Of a DNA stretch of 45,549 nt, positions 9,801-17,365 are shown piece by piece. The notes under the pieces were generated by a model, which had not been told where the DNA came from, did not search any database, and was given only the letters and a program-made list of their open reading frames with translations. The DNA is taken from positions 1 through 45,549 of the forward strand of contig JBBDQU010000026.1 of assembly GCA_040905865.1 (NCBI GenBank), written 5' to 3'. The DNA is from Alphaproteobacteria bacterium (GTDB taxonomy: Bacteria > Pseudomonadota > Alphaproteobacteria > UBA8366 > GCA-2717185). The translations under genes and the position numbers were made by a program. Within the stretch, counting starts at the first letter, position 1, and the number at the start of each line of letters is the position of its first letter.

Positions 9801-9948
9801 GATCACGGCGATGCTTCCCCCCGGACGCTGCCAGATAGGCTAACAGGGCCCGTGTCTTTCGCGACGGGGGTAATGGTGTCGCCACTCCATCGCGAAGAAT
9901 CCTGAACTCACCCAGTAGCTTCAGTTCCAGCACGGCCATGTTTCCCAT
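6844..9948 (-). CDS. BTAD/SARP-type transcriptional regulator with AAA ATPase and TPR domains
   Basis: This is a very large one-component regulator of about 1034 residues. The N-terminus (about 1-95) is an OmpR/SARP-like winged helix (LELKLLGEF, TRALLAYLA). A bacterial transcriptional activation domain (BTAD, about 100-245) follows, with the GDFLEGL motif. An AAA/STAND ATPase comes next, with Walker A GEPGIGKT near 306-313 and Walker B LLFIDDVHW near 404-412. The C-terminal half is helical and TPR-like. There is no LuxR helix-turn-helix and no cyclase domain at the C-terminus. Such proteins usually activate transcription when a ligand releases the NTPase module. The start is uncertain: ATGs at 9939, 9948, 9972 and 10056 are all in frame and none has a strong ribosome site; similarity begins at 9939/9948. 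It is translationally coupled to the DUF4242 gene. Confidence 0.88.
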   Translation of the reverse strand: MGNMAVLELKLLGEFRILRDGVATPLPPSRKTRALLAYLAASGGKHRRDRLSALLWELPDDPRGSLRWSLSKIRSLVDDDETRRIRADRETVALDAAGMTIDLLSVRELVSGAGLAETETDRLVAAAALFHGDFLEGLDMPNLHEFHEWCLAERENTRDLHARILRALLCRFADDPDRAISYARLLVRIDSFDTEARASLVRLLDGAGRRKEAKEQYEAGLRALQELGPRAGDPLTVAWRAILTERDQPDSEVPTGGAGNSEPARVEMPPAASGGIVGRDAEARKQLTVLAQVRETRQARVLLITGEPGIGKTRLAEELVGSVRRSGGTVLDGVCYEVEAARAFGPWIDALRQVHASVLGPDLSADLAPLLPELSRGIVAESSRERMFGAVAELVAARAHSAAPVLLFIDDVHWIDEASAELLHYVIRMNRHRPLLVALTGREGELPDNLPMLRVLRVLRRTGILEDILLRPLDAVGTAALAGTVASDVDAAAVFAESAGNPLYVIELARALNQGQGTLPHSLAELVRDRIERLPQAARDAARWASILGRSFAVPHLEALAGLSTDALVDSLETLARHSILKLTGAPGQPPATCRFMHELLRRAVYYDISEPRRRMMHARTAKMLTGGEVVGEDVAPEVVRHAALAGDEGLAASACLAAGTRCLRIFANTEAEILARRGLRHAAALSEPERTMRQIELTRVLIGARRPDDLDAAARDMNVMAERALDLGALPQARLGFQVMSYLHWEGGFSTDAHRASMHAEMISRSVGDDGEARIEALAEAAKCLVILERDLGQAEALVLEAAALSTRSGTEISGVPGAQGMLCLHRGELDKAERLLDQARLLARRDGNRAAEFHALEQLAMIEIQRGSYKAARRRASDLVLLAEKLRQGSERPCAQALSALIDYAAGPARDESGIIAALEALRVADNKQRHAYILNRSAQVDLARGDASRAMSRADTALDIATMLDRSSEVALARAIIGDAAAQLGDRALWAQQVEALRELPKDMLSRESVERIRVMAREPRDGGRLSAAGE

Positions 9949-10131
9949 AGCGGAACGGAGAAAACGGCGCATTCCCGAAACGCCGGATGGCGGGCCATCA
10001 AAGCAAACCCACTGCCGCTTTTTCAATCCCGCAGAAAATACAGCGTTGTCTACCACGGCGACTCAAACGGCAAATCAGCATAACCGTCACAACCAGGCAG
10101 GGACATCAAAAACCAGCGCAGGAGTATTGCC

Positions 10132-10371
10132 ATGTCGTTACAGTATTCAACAAATTTCGTGAATAATGATTTTCCGGTATCGGTCGGCAGTCACTTTCGG
10201 CTCGTCGCCTCAGGCCTCTTCGACAGGACATGCCGCCTGCATCGGGCCATACAGCACCGTCTCACGGCGCCCCGGCGCGCGGCCCAGTTCGCCGCCATCG
10301 ACGACCGGACCCTGCGGGATATAGGCCTGCACCGGTCAATGATCCCGTTGGTCCTGCGTACCGAACCGTGA
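10132..10371 (+). CDS. DUF1127 domain-containing small protein
   Basis: The 79-residue product ends with the DUF1127 (YjiS-like) signature: an arginine-rich helix, then AAIDDRTLRDIGLHRSMI. DUF1127 proteins are small basic proteins common in alpha- and gammaproteobacteria; characterised members affect phosphate/carbon metabolism and RNA turnover. The ATG follows AGGAG at a good distance. A strong intrinsic terminator (10399-10430) lies 27 bases downstream, so it is a single-gene unit, divergent from the large BTAD regulator. The N-terminal 35 residues are unlike typical DUF1127 proteins and are not recognised. Confidence 0.82.
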   Translation: MSLQYSTNFVNNDFPVSVGSHFRLVASGLFDRTCRLHRAIQHRLTAPRRAAQFAAIDDRTLRDIGLHRSMIPLVLRTEP

Positions 10372-10398
10372 AACCGGAGCTGCCGCTGTCCGGAATTG

Positions 10399-10430
10399 CC
10401 GCCACGTCACATTGCGTGGCGGTTTTTTTT
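10399..10430 (+). terminator. Rho-independent terminator after the DUF1127 gene
   Basis: A perfect 8-bp GC-rich stem (CCGCCACG / CGTGGCGG) with an 8-base loop is followed directly by eight T residues. It sits 27 bases after the DUF1127 stop codon and separates that gene from the diiron-protein gene at 10586, which must therefore have its own promoter in 10431-10570. Confidence 0.9.
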
Positions 10431-10585
10431 CAACGGAACGAAATCAGCAAGCCGGAAGAATTCCACGGTCGCCCCGTGCCGCGCAGCCAAATCCAACGCT
10501 TCCTACCACGTTCGCCACAACGGCATCCCGGTACGTTCCTTTCAACACGGCCACACCGGCCGGCACAGCGACAAGGAGACAGAAA

Positions 10586-11500
10586 ATGCACGCCCCGTAC
10601 AGTTACGAAGCGGCCCTCAAGGCCTCCCGGAAGATCGCCTGGGAGATCGAAGATATCATCGGCGGCGAAAAGCGGCTGGATTTCGACAGACCATTCCTTC
10701 CGGAAGCCCTGGCTGGCGTCCAAAAGCTCGATTTCCTTGGACCGGACGAGCAGCGGTGCCTCAACCACATCCGGGCACATGGCTACCTCTATACCTTCGG
10801 CATGGTCGAGGAATTCATCCTGCCCTTCGTTCTGGACCACGCGCGCCCGCAATTGCATGGCGACGATTTCCGCGCCCGCGCCCTGTTGCAGTTCGCCGCG
10901 GAAGAAGCAAAGCATATCCACCTGTTCAAACGCTTCCGGGAAGAATTCACCAGCGGTTTCGGCTCGGAATGCGAGGTCATCGGGCCGCCGGAAGAAATCG
11001 CCCGCGCCGTGCTGTCGCACCACCCGCTCGGCGTCTCACTGATCATCCTGCATATCGAGTGGATGACCCAGCGCCACTATACCGGCAGCGTCCGGGAAGA
11101 TCGGGATATCGACCCGCTGTTCAGCAGCCTGCTGCGGCACCATTGGATGGAGGAAGCGCAGCACGCCCGGCTGGATACGCTGATGGTCGAATCCCTGGCC
11201 GAAGTCCACAGCGCAGCCGAAATTGCGGAAGGGATCGACGCCTATCTCGCGATCGGCGGCATGATCGACGACGGCCTGAAGCAGCAGGCGGAATTCGATG
11301 TCGATGCGCTGACACGGGCGACCGGACGGCATTTCGACACTGCGGAACGGGACCGCCTGCTGGCCGCGCAGCAACGCGCCCTGCGCTGGACCTTCATCGG
11401 CAGCGGCATGACCCATCCCAACTTCCTGGCCACGGTGGAACGGCTCGATCCCCCCGCCCGGCGCCGCCTTGAAACCGAAGTCGCGCCGGCTTTCTGCTGA
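10586..11500 (+). CDS. Ferritin-like diiron (non-heme iron) protein
   Basis: The 304-residue product is mostly helical and has the four-carboxylate, two-histidine pattern of diiron proteins: E76 (VEEF), E107 and H110 (EEAKH), E158 (HIEW), then E190 and H193 (EEAQH). The two ExxH helices and two single-Glu helices are in the order expected for a four-helix bundle. This resembles diiron oxygenases of the AurF or related types more than storage ferritin, but the family cannot be fixed by eye. I chose the ATG at 10586 because AAGGAGA lies just upstream and the upstream in-frame extension runs through the terminator and is low in protein-like content. The OsmC gene follows 44 bases later, suggesting a stress-related or oxidative unit. 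Substrate unknown. Confidence 0.8.
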   Translation: MHAPYSYEAALKASRKIAWEIEDIIGGEKRLDFDRPFLPEALAGVQKLDFLGPDEQRCLNHIRAHGYLYTFGMVEEFILPFVLDHARPQLHGDDFRARALLQFAAEEAKHIHLFKRFREEFTSGFGSECEVIGPPEEIARAVLSHHPLGVSLIILHIEWMTQRHYTGSVREDRDIDPLFSSLLRHHWMEEAQHARLDTLMVESLAEVHSAAEIAEGIDAYLAIGGMIDDGLKQQAEFDVDALTRATGRHFDTAERDRLLAAQQRALRWTFIGSGMTHPNFLATVERLDPPARRRLETEVAPAFC

Positions 11501-11544
11501 CCGCCCTTCCCCTCCTCCCAACGAAAACGAAAAGGAATCGAATC

Positions 11545-12111
11545 ATGAACACAACCACACTCGAAAAAAACATCGTCAACGGGCTGGACCTGGACGCGCT
11601 GGGCGAAATCGTCCAGCAGGTCAGCGACGACCCCGCTAACGGGATCGTATGGTTCAATGTAAACTCCGACTGGCAGGGCCGGACGAAAAGCAGGCACCAG
11701 ATCGAAGGCCTGACGCTTGGCGGCAATTACATCCCCCGCCCCTTCACGATCGTCGCGGACGAGCCGCTGGAATTTCTCGGCGCGAATTCCGCCCCGAACC
11801 CGCAGGAACTGCTGATGGCGGCCTTCAACGCCTGCATCATGGTCGGCTACGTCGCGGGCGCGGCGCTGCGCGGTATCCGGCTGGACAGTGTCCAGATCGA
11901 AACGACCGGATCGCTCGACCTGCGCGGTTTCCTCGGTCTCGATGAGAATGTCGCCGCCGGCTACGAAAAAATCAGCACGGTGGTGCGGATAAAGGGCGAT
12001 GGCACGCCGGAACAGTTTGCCGAAATCCATGAAACGGTGAAGAAGACCTCGCCCAACTACTTCAACATCACCCGACCGGTCGCCGTCGACTGCGAACTCG
12101 TCGTCGGTTGA
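11545..12111 (+). CDS. OsmC family protein, single-cysteine variant
   Basis: The 188-residue product has the OsmC/Ohr fold signature FLGANSAPNPQELLMAAFNACI, with C97 in the first conserved cysteine position. OsmC and Ohr proteins reduce organic hydroperoxides with two cysteines. Here the second position, usually a Cys-Pro pair near the SP-x-x-x-T segment, reads KTSPNYFNITRPV, so the second cysteine is missing. The protein may therefore not be a classical thiol peroxidase. The start has AAAGGAATCG upstream. It lies 44 bases behind the diiron-protein gene on the same strand and is probably co-transcribed with it. Family call is firm, activity uncertain. Confidence 0.9.
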   Translation: MNTTTLEKNIVNGLDLDALGEIVQQVSDDPANGIVWFNVNSDWQGRTKSRHQIEGLTLGGNYIPRPFTIVADEPLEFLGANSAPNPQELLMAAFNACIMVGYVAGAALRGIRLDSVQIETTGSLDLRGFLGLDENVAAGYEKISTVVRIKGDGTPEQFAEIHETVKKTSPNYFNITRPVAVDCELVVG

Positions 12112-12121
12112 CCGTCATGGC

Positions 12122-12164
12122 GGCAGGCACCCCGGGATGCGATTGCATGCCAGGCGTGCCTGCC
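12122..12164 (+). terminator. Inverted repeat after OsmC gene, possible weak terminator
   Basis: Two perfect 9-base arms (GGCAGGCAC and GTGCCTGCC) are separated by 25 bases and start 10 bases after the OsmC stop codon. There is no run of T after the hairpin, so it would be an imperfect terminator or an mRNA-end stabiliser. It marks the boundary before the 2-hydroxyacid dehydrogenase gene. Confidence 0.35.
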
Positions 12165-12265
12165 CTGCCGCGACCATTGTTGCGCGCGCTCCTGCATTCT
12201 GGCAACGTTTTCGCAGTTCCAGCCGAAATTTACCCCCTCTCCCCCACCAGACCGGAGCCGAAGCG

Positions 12266-13216
12266 ATGGCCAAATCGACACTCCTGATCAAGGTCCCCGT
12301 ACGGGACAATGAACTCGCAGACCTTTCCGAAATTTACCACGTCCAGCAGCATATCGAAGACGCACCGCGCGCCGCCTTCCTGACGCAGAGCGGGGGCACG
12401 GTGGATGCGGTGCTGACCAATGGCAGCCTCGGCGTTTCCCCGGAGGAAATGGCCGCGATGACCGGGCTGAAGGTCATCTGCTGCCTCGGGGCCGGCTACG
12501 AAGGGGTCGACCTCGACCTCTGCCGCCAGCGCGGCATCATGGTCACGCACGGGCCGGGCACCAACGATACCGCAGTCGCCGACCACACCATGGCGCTGCT
12601 TTTCGCGATCATCCGCGACATTCCGCATTTCGATGCGCTGGTAAAATCCGGCGGGTGGAAGACGGTCAACACCTCGCGCCCGATGATCAACAGCAAGACG
12701 CTGGGCATCTACGCCATGGGCCGGATCGGGTTGCATGTCGCGAAGCGCGCCCGGGGCTTCGACATGCCGGTGCATTACCACAACCGCAAAAAACGCAACG
12801 ATGTCGACTACGCCTACGAAGACTCGCTGATGGATCTGGCAAAGGTTTCCGACTACCTGATCGTCATCGCACCGGGCGGGGATTCGACATTCCATACCGT
12901 GAATGCCGAAGTGCTGATGGCGCTGGGACCGACCGGCTACCTGATCAGCATGGGGCGCGGCAGCGTGATCGACACCGACGCCCTGATCGAAGCGTTAAAC
13001 AGCGGCGCCATCGCCGGCGCCGGGTTGGACGTGTTCGAAACCGAACCGGATATCCCGTTCGAACTGCGCACGGCGAAGAATATCGTCTTCTCCCCCCATA
13101 TCGCCGGCCGCGCGCCGGAAACCCGGACGATCATGATCGACCTGTTCAAGAACAACCTGAAAAACGTGCTGACCGGCGAAGCGCCGGTGACGCCGGTGCC
13201 GGAACTGGCCGGCTGA
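12266..13216 (+). CDS. D-isomer-specific 2-hydroxyacid dehydrogenase
   Basis: The 316-residue product is a two-domain NAD(P)-dependent 2-hydroxyacid dehydrogenase, reducing 2-oxo acids such as glyoxylate or hydroxypyruvate to D-hydroxy acids. Visible features are GAGYEGVDL in the substrate domain, the nucleotide-binding GIYAMGRIG, the catalytic arginine in MGRGSVID, the glutamate in DVFETEP and the histidine in SPHIAGR. The upstream open frame (to 12137) is discarded because GGAG lies 9 bases before the ATG at 12266 and the fold starts there. The nucleotide motif has alanine where many glyoxylate reductases have a second glycine. It converges with the luciferase-like gene 5 bases downstream. 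Confidence 0.92.
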   Translation: MAKSTLLIKVPVRDNELADLSEIYHVQQHIEDAPRAAFLTQSGGTVDAVLTNGSLGVSPEEMAAMTGLKVICCLGAGYEGVDLDLCRQRGIMVTHGPGTNDTAVADHTMALLFAIIRDIPHFDALVKSGGWKTVNTSRPMINSKTLGIYAMGRIGLHVAKRARGFDMPVHYHNRKKRNDVDYAYEDSLMDLAKVSDYLIVIAPGGDSTFHTVNAEVLMALGPTGYLISMGRGSVIDTDALIEALNSGAIAGAGLDVFETEPDIPFELRTAKNIVFSPHIAGRAPETRTIMIDLFKNNLKNVLTGEAPVTPVPELAG

Positions 13217-13221
13217 GGCGG

Positions 13222-14325
13222 CTAATCCGCCGCCTGCGCCTGCCTCTTGCCGAAGGATGAATCAAAGCGCGGCGCGACATCCACGGCGAAGCGGCGGTAC
13301 ATCTCGCGGCGCACTTCCTTCGGCGTGCCGGGCATGGCGGTCGAGACCAGGAAGTAATTGAAGCCGAGGTCGTTCATCGCCTGCACCCGCCGCGCCACCG
13401 TTTCCGGACTGCCGACCAGATTCTGGTCGATCAGCGGGCCCAGGTTGTCCGGGTCCATCATCGCCCGCATGTTGCCGAACATCTTCGTGAAGACCGCGTA
13501 GTCCTCGATCCCTTCCCAGGGGTTGGCATCGACCTCGTAATGCTTCGCCTGCACCACGAAATTGCGCGGCAGGTAGATCCGGGCCAGGTCGCGCGCTTCC
13601 TCATCCGTGTCGGCGATGAAACATTTCACCTGGATCGGGGTGGTGACGTCGGTCACATGGCCCGCCGCCTCCGACGCCGCCCGCCAGTTGCCGAGAATCT
13701 TCGCCAGCAGCGAGTCCGGGAACTGCGCCAGGCAGAGCGGCGGCAGGCCCAGCTTCGCCATGATTGCCGCACTGCCGGGGCTGCCGATGGCGCCGTAGAA
13801 ATTCACCTTCTTGTCGGTCGGCGCCGGACGGATACGGATTTCACGCGGAATATCGAAATATTTCCCCTTGAAGGTGAAGGGTTCGCCCGACAGCCCGGCC
13901 GCGACGATACGGTAGATTTCATCGAAGCGGCCCCGCGCCTCGCGCATGTCGATACCATAGGCGTCGTATTCCGACTTCGCCGTGCCGCGCCCGATGCCGA
14001 GATGCAGCGTGCCGCGGGTCAGCGTATTCACCATCGAGATTTCCTCGGCGATGCGCAGCGGGTGGTACCAGGGCAGCACCAGCACCGAGGTGCCGAGGCC
14101 GAGATCGGGACAGGCGGCGGCGATATGCGCCATGAACAGCAGCGGGCTGGGCGTGGGGTAGTAATCGCTGAAATGATGCTCCAGCAGCCAGGCGGCCTCA
14201 TATCCCAGCGCCTGCCCGTGTTTGCAGTCCTCGATCACGTCCTGGTAGAGGTCGTGATCGGAGGTCGCCGCATCGCTCGATGGCGCGACCTGGAAGCCGA
14301 AGGTGATTTTGCCGTTGCCGCTCAT
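13222..14325 (-). CDS. LLM class (luciferase-like) flavin-dependent oxidoreductase
   Basis: The 367-residue product has the luciferase-like monooxygenase barrel: WLLEHHFSDYYPTPSP near residue 45-60, LGTSVLVLPWYHPLRIAEE near 80-100, and LHLGIGRGTAKSEYDAYG near 110-125. These are typical of FMN-dependent group-C monooxygenases, which oxidise aldehydes, sulfonates, aromatic or polyamine compounds with a partner flavin reductase. No reductase gene is adjacent. The start at 14325 is preferred over the longer frame to 14424 because the barrel begins at once after MSGNGKITFGFQ; GGGAATTGGGA precedes it. It is divergent from the beta-hydroxyacid dehydrogenase gene, with 114 bases between. Confidence 0.92.
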   Translation of the reverse strand: MSGNGKITFGFQVAPSSDAATSDHDLYQDVIEDCKHGQALGYEAAWLLEHHFSDYYPTPSPLLFMAHIAAACPDLGLGTSVLVLPWYHPLRIAEEISMVNTLTRGTLHLGIGRGTAKSEYDAYGIDMREARGRFDEIYRIVAAGLSGEPFTFKGKYFDIPREIRIRPAPTDKKVNFYGAIGSPGSAAIMAKLGLPPLCLAQFPDSLLAKILGNWRAASEAAGHVTDVTTPIQVKCFIADTDEEARDLARIYLPRNFVVQAKHYEVDANPWEGIEDYAVFTKMFGNMRAMMDPDNLGPLIDQNLVGSPETVARRVQAMNDLGFNYFLVSTAMPGTPKEVRREMYRRFAVDVAPRFDSSFGKRQAQAAD

Positions 14326-14439
14326 TCCCAATTCCCTGAATTTCCTGCACAGTAGTGGCCGAACGATAGGATGCCCCCGGCATGCGATCAACCGCATGCG
14401 CCTGGGGCGACAACATGCCGACAAGGAGCACTGGTTGAA

Positions 14440-15351
14440 ATGGCTGAAAAATCACTGGGATTCATAGGGCTGGGCGATATGGGCGGACCGATGGCGGGCC
14501 GCCTGCTGGACGCGGGATATACTCTCAGCGTCTATGACGTACGCAAGGACGCGATGGCGGCAGCGGTGGCGAAGGGCGCAACGGCGTGTTCCAGCCCGGC
14601 CCATGTCGCCAGCCGCGAGGCCACCGTGATGGTCAGCCTGCCGACCCCGGATGTGGTGCGCGTCGTGGCGCTGGGCCCGGACGGGATCGTCGAAGGCACC
14701 GCCATAAAGACCTATATCGATCTCTCGACCAGCGGCGCGAGCACGGCGAAAGCGGTGTCCGAGGGGCTGGCGGCGAAAGGCATCCAGTCGCTGGATTGTC
14801 CGGTCAGCGGCGGCATCCGCGGCGCCGAGGCCGGTACGCTGTCGCTCATGCTGTCCGGACCCGAGTCGTTGCTGGACGCAAACCGCCCGGCGCTGGAGGT
14901 AATCGGCGACAACCTGTTCTTCATCGGCAGCGAACCGGGACTGGGCCAGACCATGAAGCTGGTCAACAACTTCCTGTCCGCCGCCAACAACATCGCCGCC
15001 GCCGAAGCCTGCGTAATGGGCGCAAAGGCCGGGATCGATCCGAAGGTGCTGCTCGACGTGGTCAACGCCAGCAGCGGCTACAACTCCGCCACAAGGGACA
15101 AATACCCCTACGCGGTCCTCACGCGCACCTTCGCCAAGAGCATGAAGCAGAAGCTGCTGCTCAAGGACGTGGCGCTATGCATGAGCGAGGCCGAGGCGAT
15201 GAAGGTGCCGATGTGGCTCGGCAACACGGTCCGCCAGTTCCTGAGCTATGCGGTCAGCCAGGGCACGGGGGACGACACGTCCGTGTCGCTGATCAAGCAT
15301 GTCGAAGGCTGGGCAGGGACGACGTTTGGCGGGGAGAAGTACCGGAACTGA
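14440..15351 (+). CDS. NAD(P)-dependent beta-hydroxyacid dehydrogenase (3-hydroxyisobutyrate dehydrogenase family)
   Basis: The 303-residue product matches the beta-hydroxyacid dehydrogenase family that oxidises 3-hydroxyisobutyrate or reduces tartronate semialdehyde. It has the Rossmann motif GFIGLGDMGGPMA at the N-terminus, the substrate motif DCPVSGGIRGAEAGTLS near 120-135 and the catalytic lysine in GQTMKLVNN near residue 170. I chose ATG 14440, which has AAGGAG 12 bases upstream, over the in-frame ATG at 14371, since the Rossmann fold begins four residues after it. It could serve valine or glyoxylate-type metabolism; the neighbours do not settle which. Confidence 0.93.
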   Translation: MAEKSLGFIGLGDMGGPMAGRLLDAGYTLSVYDVRKDAMAAAVAKGATACSSPAHVASREATVMVSLPTPDVVRVVALGPDGIVEGTAIKTYIDLSTSGASTAKAVSEGLAAKGIQSLDCPVSGGIRGAEAGTLSLMLSGPESLLDANRPALEVIGDNLFFIGSEPGLGQTMKLVNNFLSAANNIAAAEACVMGAKAGIDPKVLLDVVNASSGYNSATRDKYPYAVLTRTFAKSMKQKLLLKDVALCMSEAEAMKVPMWLGNTVRQFLSYAVSQGTGDDTSVSLIKHVEGWAGTTFGGEKYRN

Positions 15352-15364
15352 GGAGCATTGAAGA

Positions 15365-15389
15365 CGCGGCGGCCGGGAGGGCTGCCGCG
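15365..15389 (+). terminator. GC-rich hairpin after the beta-hydroxyacid dehydrogenase gene
   Basis: A 9-bp stem with one G-T pair (CGCGGCGGC / GCTGCCGCG) and a 7-base loop starts 14 bases after the stop codon. No T run follows, so termination strength is doubtful. The sequence beyond it becomes AT-rich. Confidence 0.35.
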
Positions 15390-15637
15390 CCTGCGAATTG
15401 ACTGAATGGAACAGCATTCCGGGTGGGCTTGCCGAAACTGATATAATGGCGTTCGACCTTGCGACCCTCGCGCCATTGCGGGAACGTCAAGCCGGTCAGT
15501 GCGCGGATATGACGCGCTCAGGCTCGCCGCACCGAGCGATTACACCAATTCGGCGCAAGCCGGAACAATCAGAATTAACATTAATCGAATGATCAAACGT
15601 TTCCGCAAAATATCTTATCGCAGTCTTCTCAGCCACT

Positions 15638-17365
15638 CTATTGTGTGCGTCCCACTATGCTTCGATATTCGCCAAACTCCCGTTCTCCCTTCAGTATTTC
15701 AAATATCGCACCAATATTTCGGCATCGGATACCTTCATATATGAGGATCACACCTAACGGAAAAACCAACAAGAACATGAGGCATAACATGAACGCCTGA
15801 TCGTTAATCGCATGCCTTACGGCAAAAGTTAACATTACAGGACCAATAGAACCGAGGGTTCCAAGAAAAACGCCGCCCAAAAGAAACAAATAATCCATTC
15901 GGATGTCCGACCAGAACCGGTAAAGCGCGAACATCAAGGACGCTATGGTAACTGCAAACCCTACGTAAATGAAGAACGGAGCGAATGAAAATATTCTGGT
16001 AAAATTATCTCGTATGGAATTGTATATCAATGAAGGCCGATGCAGGAATACAAGTTCGGCAAAAAACCTGGGATCCTTTTTAATAAACTGGAAATACGCT
16101 TCCTTGATTACTCGCTCCGTTACCTTATAACGATGCCCCCATAAATCTGAAATAATGTAATCTCGTTGAATTCCATATTGCGTTTCAAGCAAATGCTCTG
16201 CAGCAAAGATTGGCGCGCCGTCGCCAACAAATAATTTGCCATCCCGTGCATGATATTGTCCGTATTTGTCATGCCAACCGGGATGTTGCGAAAGACCTGC
16301 GTAAATCGAATGCCAGACCATGTGGTAGGAAAGAGATTCGTCTGAAATCCTGTAGAATGCATTCGTGGAAGTACTTTTATAGGCACCGAACCCTATTGTA
16401 ATCAGTACAAATATTCCGACGGGCCACGATATCAAGCGACGGAGATGCAGTAGCGTTCTTTCGTCACCGCCCTTGCCATGCCAGACTCGCGCAACGACGA
16501 CCATACCGGCCAAAATCGCAACTGTCGCAATCACCCAGAGGTTTTCCCACATTACGGTGCCTCGCACCGTTACCAGCCATAGCAGAAGCAGGCCTTGGAA
16601 GCCGAACAGGACAGCGTTTATCCATTGGAATCGGGAACCCTTCAGAATATCAATAACAAGGTGTAATGCCGGAAGAATTCCCAGTATAGAAATGAACCTC
16701 GAGGAATAGACCGTACCGACACCCCAACGGTGCTCCGGCGGCAGGAACTCCGCACAATATACAAACATGAAAAGATGCAGCATTACCACCGCTGCCAATA
16801 CAGAACAATACAATGGGTTTCCATAATGCCTGATAAAGAACAGCACGACTGAAATCAAAAGAATCAGGGAATATAAATAATAAAAGGACTGGACTTTTAG
16901 CCCGAACAGATTGAATGCAAGCTCGTAATATTGCGCCATACCTATATCAGTAGGCTCAACCGGTTTAAAATCTTTGAAAACAACCGCAGGCGACCGCAAC
17001 GCCTCTATAGAGGCAGCAGACCGGAACGCGTCATTTATCAATGTCGGATTGTGGAGATTGTCGGGAAAAGTCACACCTAAAGGGTCCAGAAATTCTGAAT
17101 AGTAGGCAACGCCCCCTGCCCGTAACGCATCGTATACCTCACGATGCGCCATACCGCCCAAATCCATACCATAGGCGTACTTAGTGATCGCCGTCGCTAT
17201 ATTGACATTCTGGTATTCTATACCTTCGGTAACCCAGTGATGAAATCCTTTAGTGATTCCATACGAGAATGCCAGAGTTAATAAAAATAGGGAGCAAAGC
17301 CCCATACACACACAATAAAGGTCTTTAAGTTTCATCTTGATATTTAAATATGAATCTTTTTTCAT
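15638..17365 (-). CDS. Unknown polytopic membrane protein in an AT-rich islet
   Basis: I do not recognise this 575-residue protein. It has one N-terminal membrane helix (about 12-33), a non-cytoplasmic loop of about 110 residues, a cluster of about six helices between 149 and 330, a second large loop (about 335-455), and three helices near 457-480, 487-508 and 518-540. Two large loops between helix groups resemble GT-C-type glycosyltransferases or polymer/O-antigen enzymes, but no catalytic motif can be named. Base and codon use is clearly richer in A/T than all neighbours, and the flanks (about 15530-15640 and 17366-17480) are also AT-rich, which suggests horizontal acquisition. The ATG at 17365 is used; an alternative ATG lies 10 codons later. 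No transposase or tRNA flanks it. Confidence 0.8.
   Translation of the reverse strand: MKKDSYLNIKMKLKDLYCVCMGLCSLFLLTLAFSYGITKGFHHWVTEGIEYQNVNIATAITKYAYGMDLGGMAHREVYDALRAGGVAYYSEFLDPLGVTFPDNLHNPTLINDAFRSAASIEALRSPAVVFKDFKPVEPTDIGMAQYYELAFNLFGLKVQSFYYLYSLILLISVVLFFIRHYGNPLYCSVLAAVVMLHLFMFVYCAEFLPPEHRWGVGTVYSSRFISILGILPALHLVIDILKGSRFQWINAVLFGFQGLLLLWLVTVRGTVMWENLWVIATVAILAGMVVVARVWHGKGGDERTLLHLRRLISWPVGIFVLITIGFGAYKSTSTNAFYRISDESLSYHMVWHSIYAGLSQHPGWHDKYGQYHARDGKLFVGDGAPIFAAEHLLETQYGIQRDYIISDLWGHRYKVTERVIKEAYFQFIKKDPRFFAELVFLHRPSLIYNSIRDNFTRIFSFAPFFIYVGFAVTIASLMFALYRFWSDIRMDYLFLLGGVFLGTLGSIGPVMLTFAVRHAINDQAFMLCLMFLLVFPLGVILIYEGIRCRNIGAIFEILKGEREFGEYRSIVGRTQ

Noticed and set aside
15398-15592. 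Plus-strand open frame of 64 codons after the beta-hydroxyacid dehydrogenase
   Set aside because: It starts with TTG, has no ribosome site and no recognisable content; probably non-coding sequence at the edge of the AT-rich islet.
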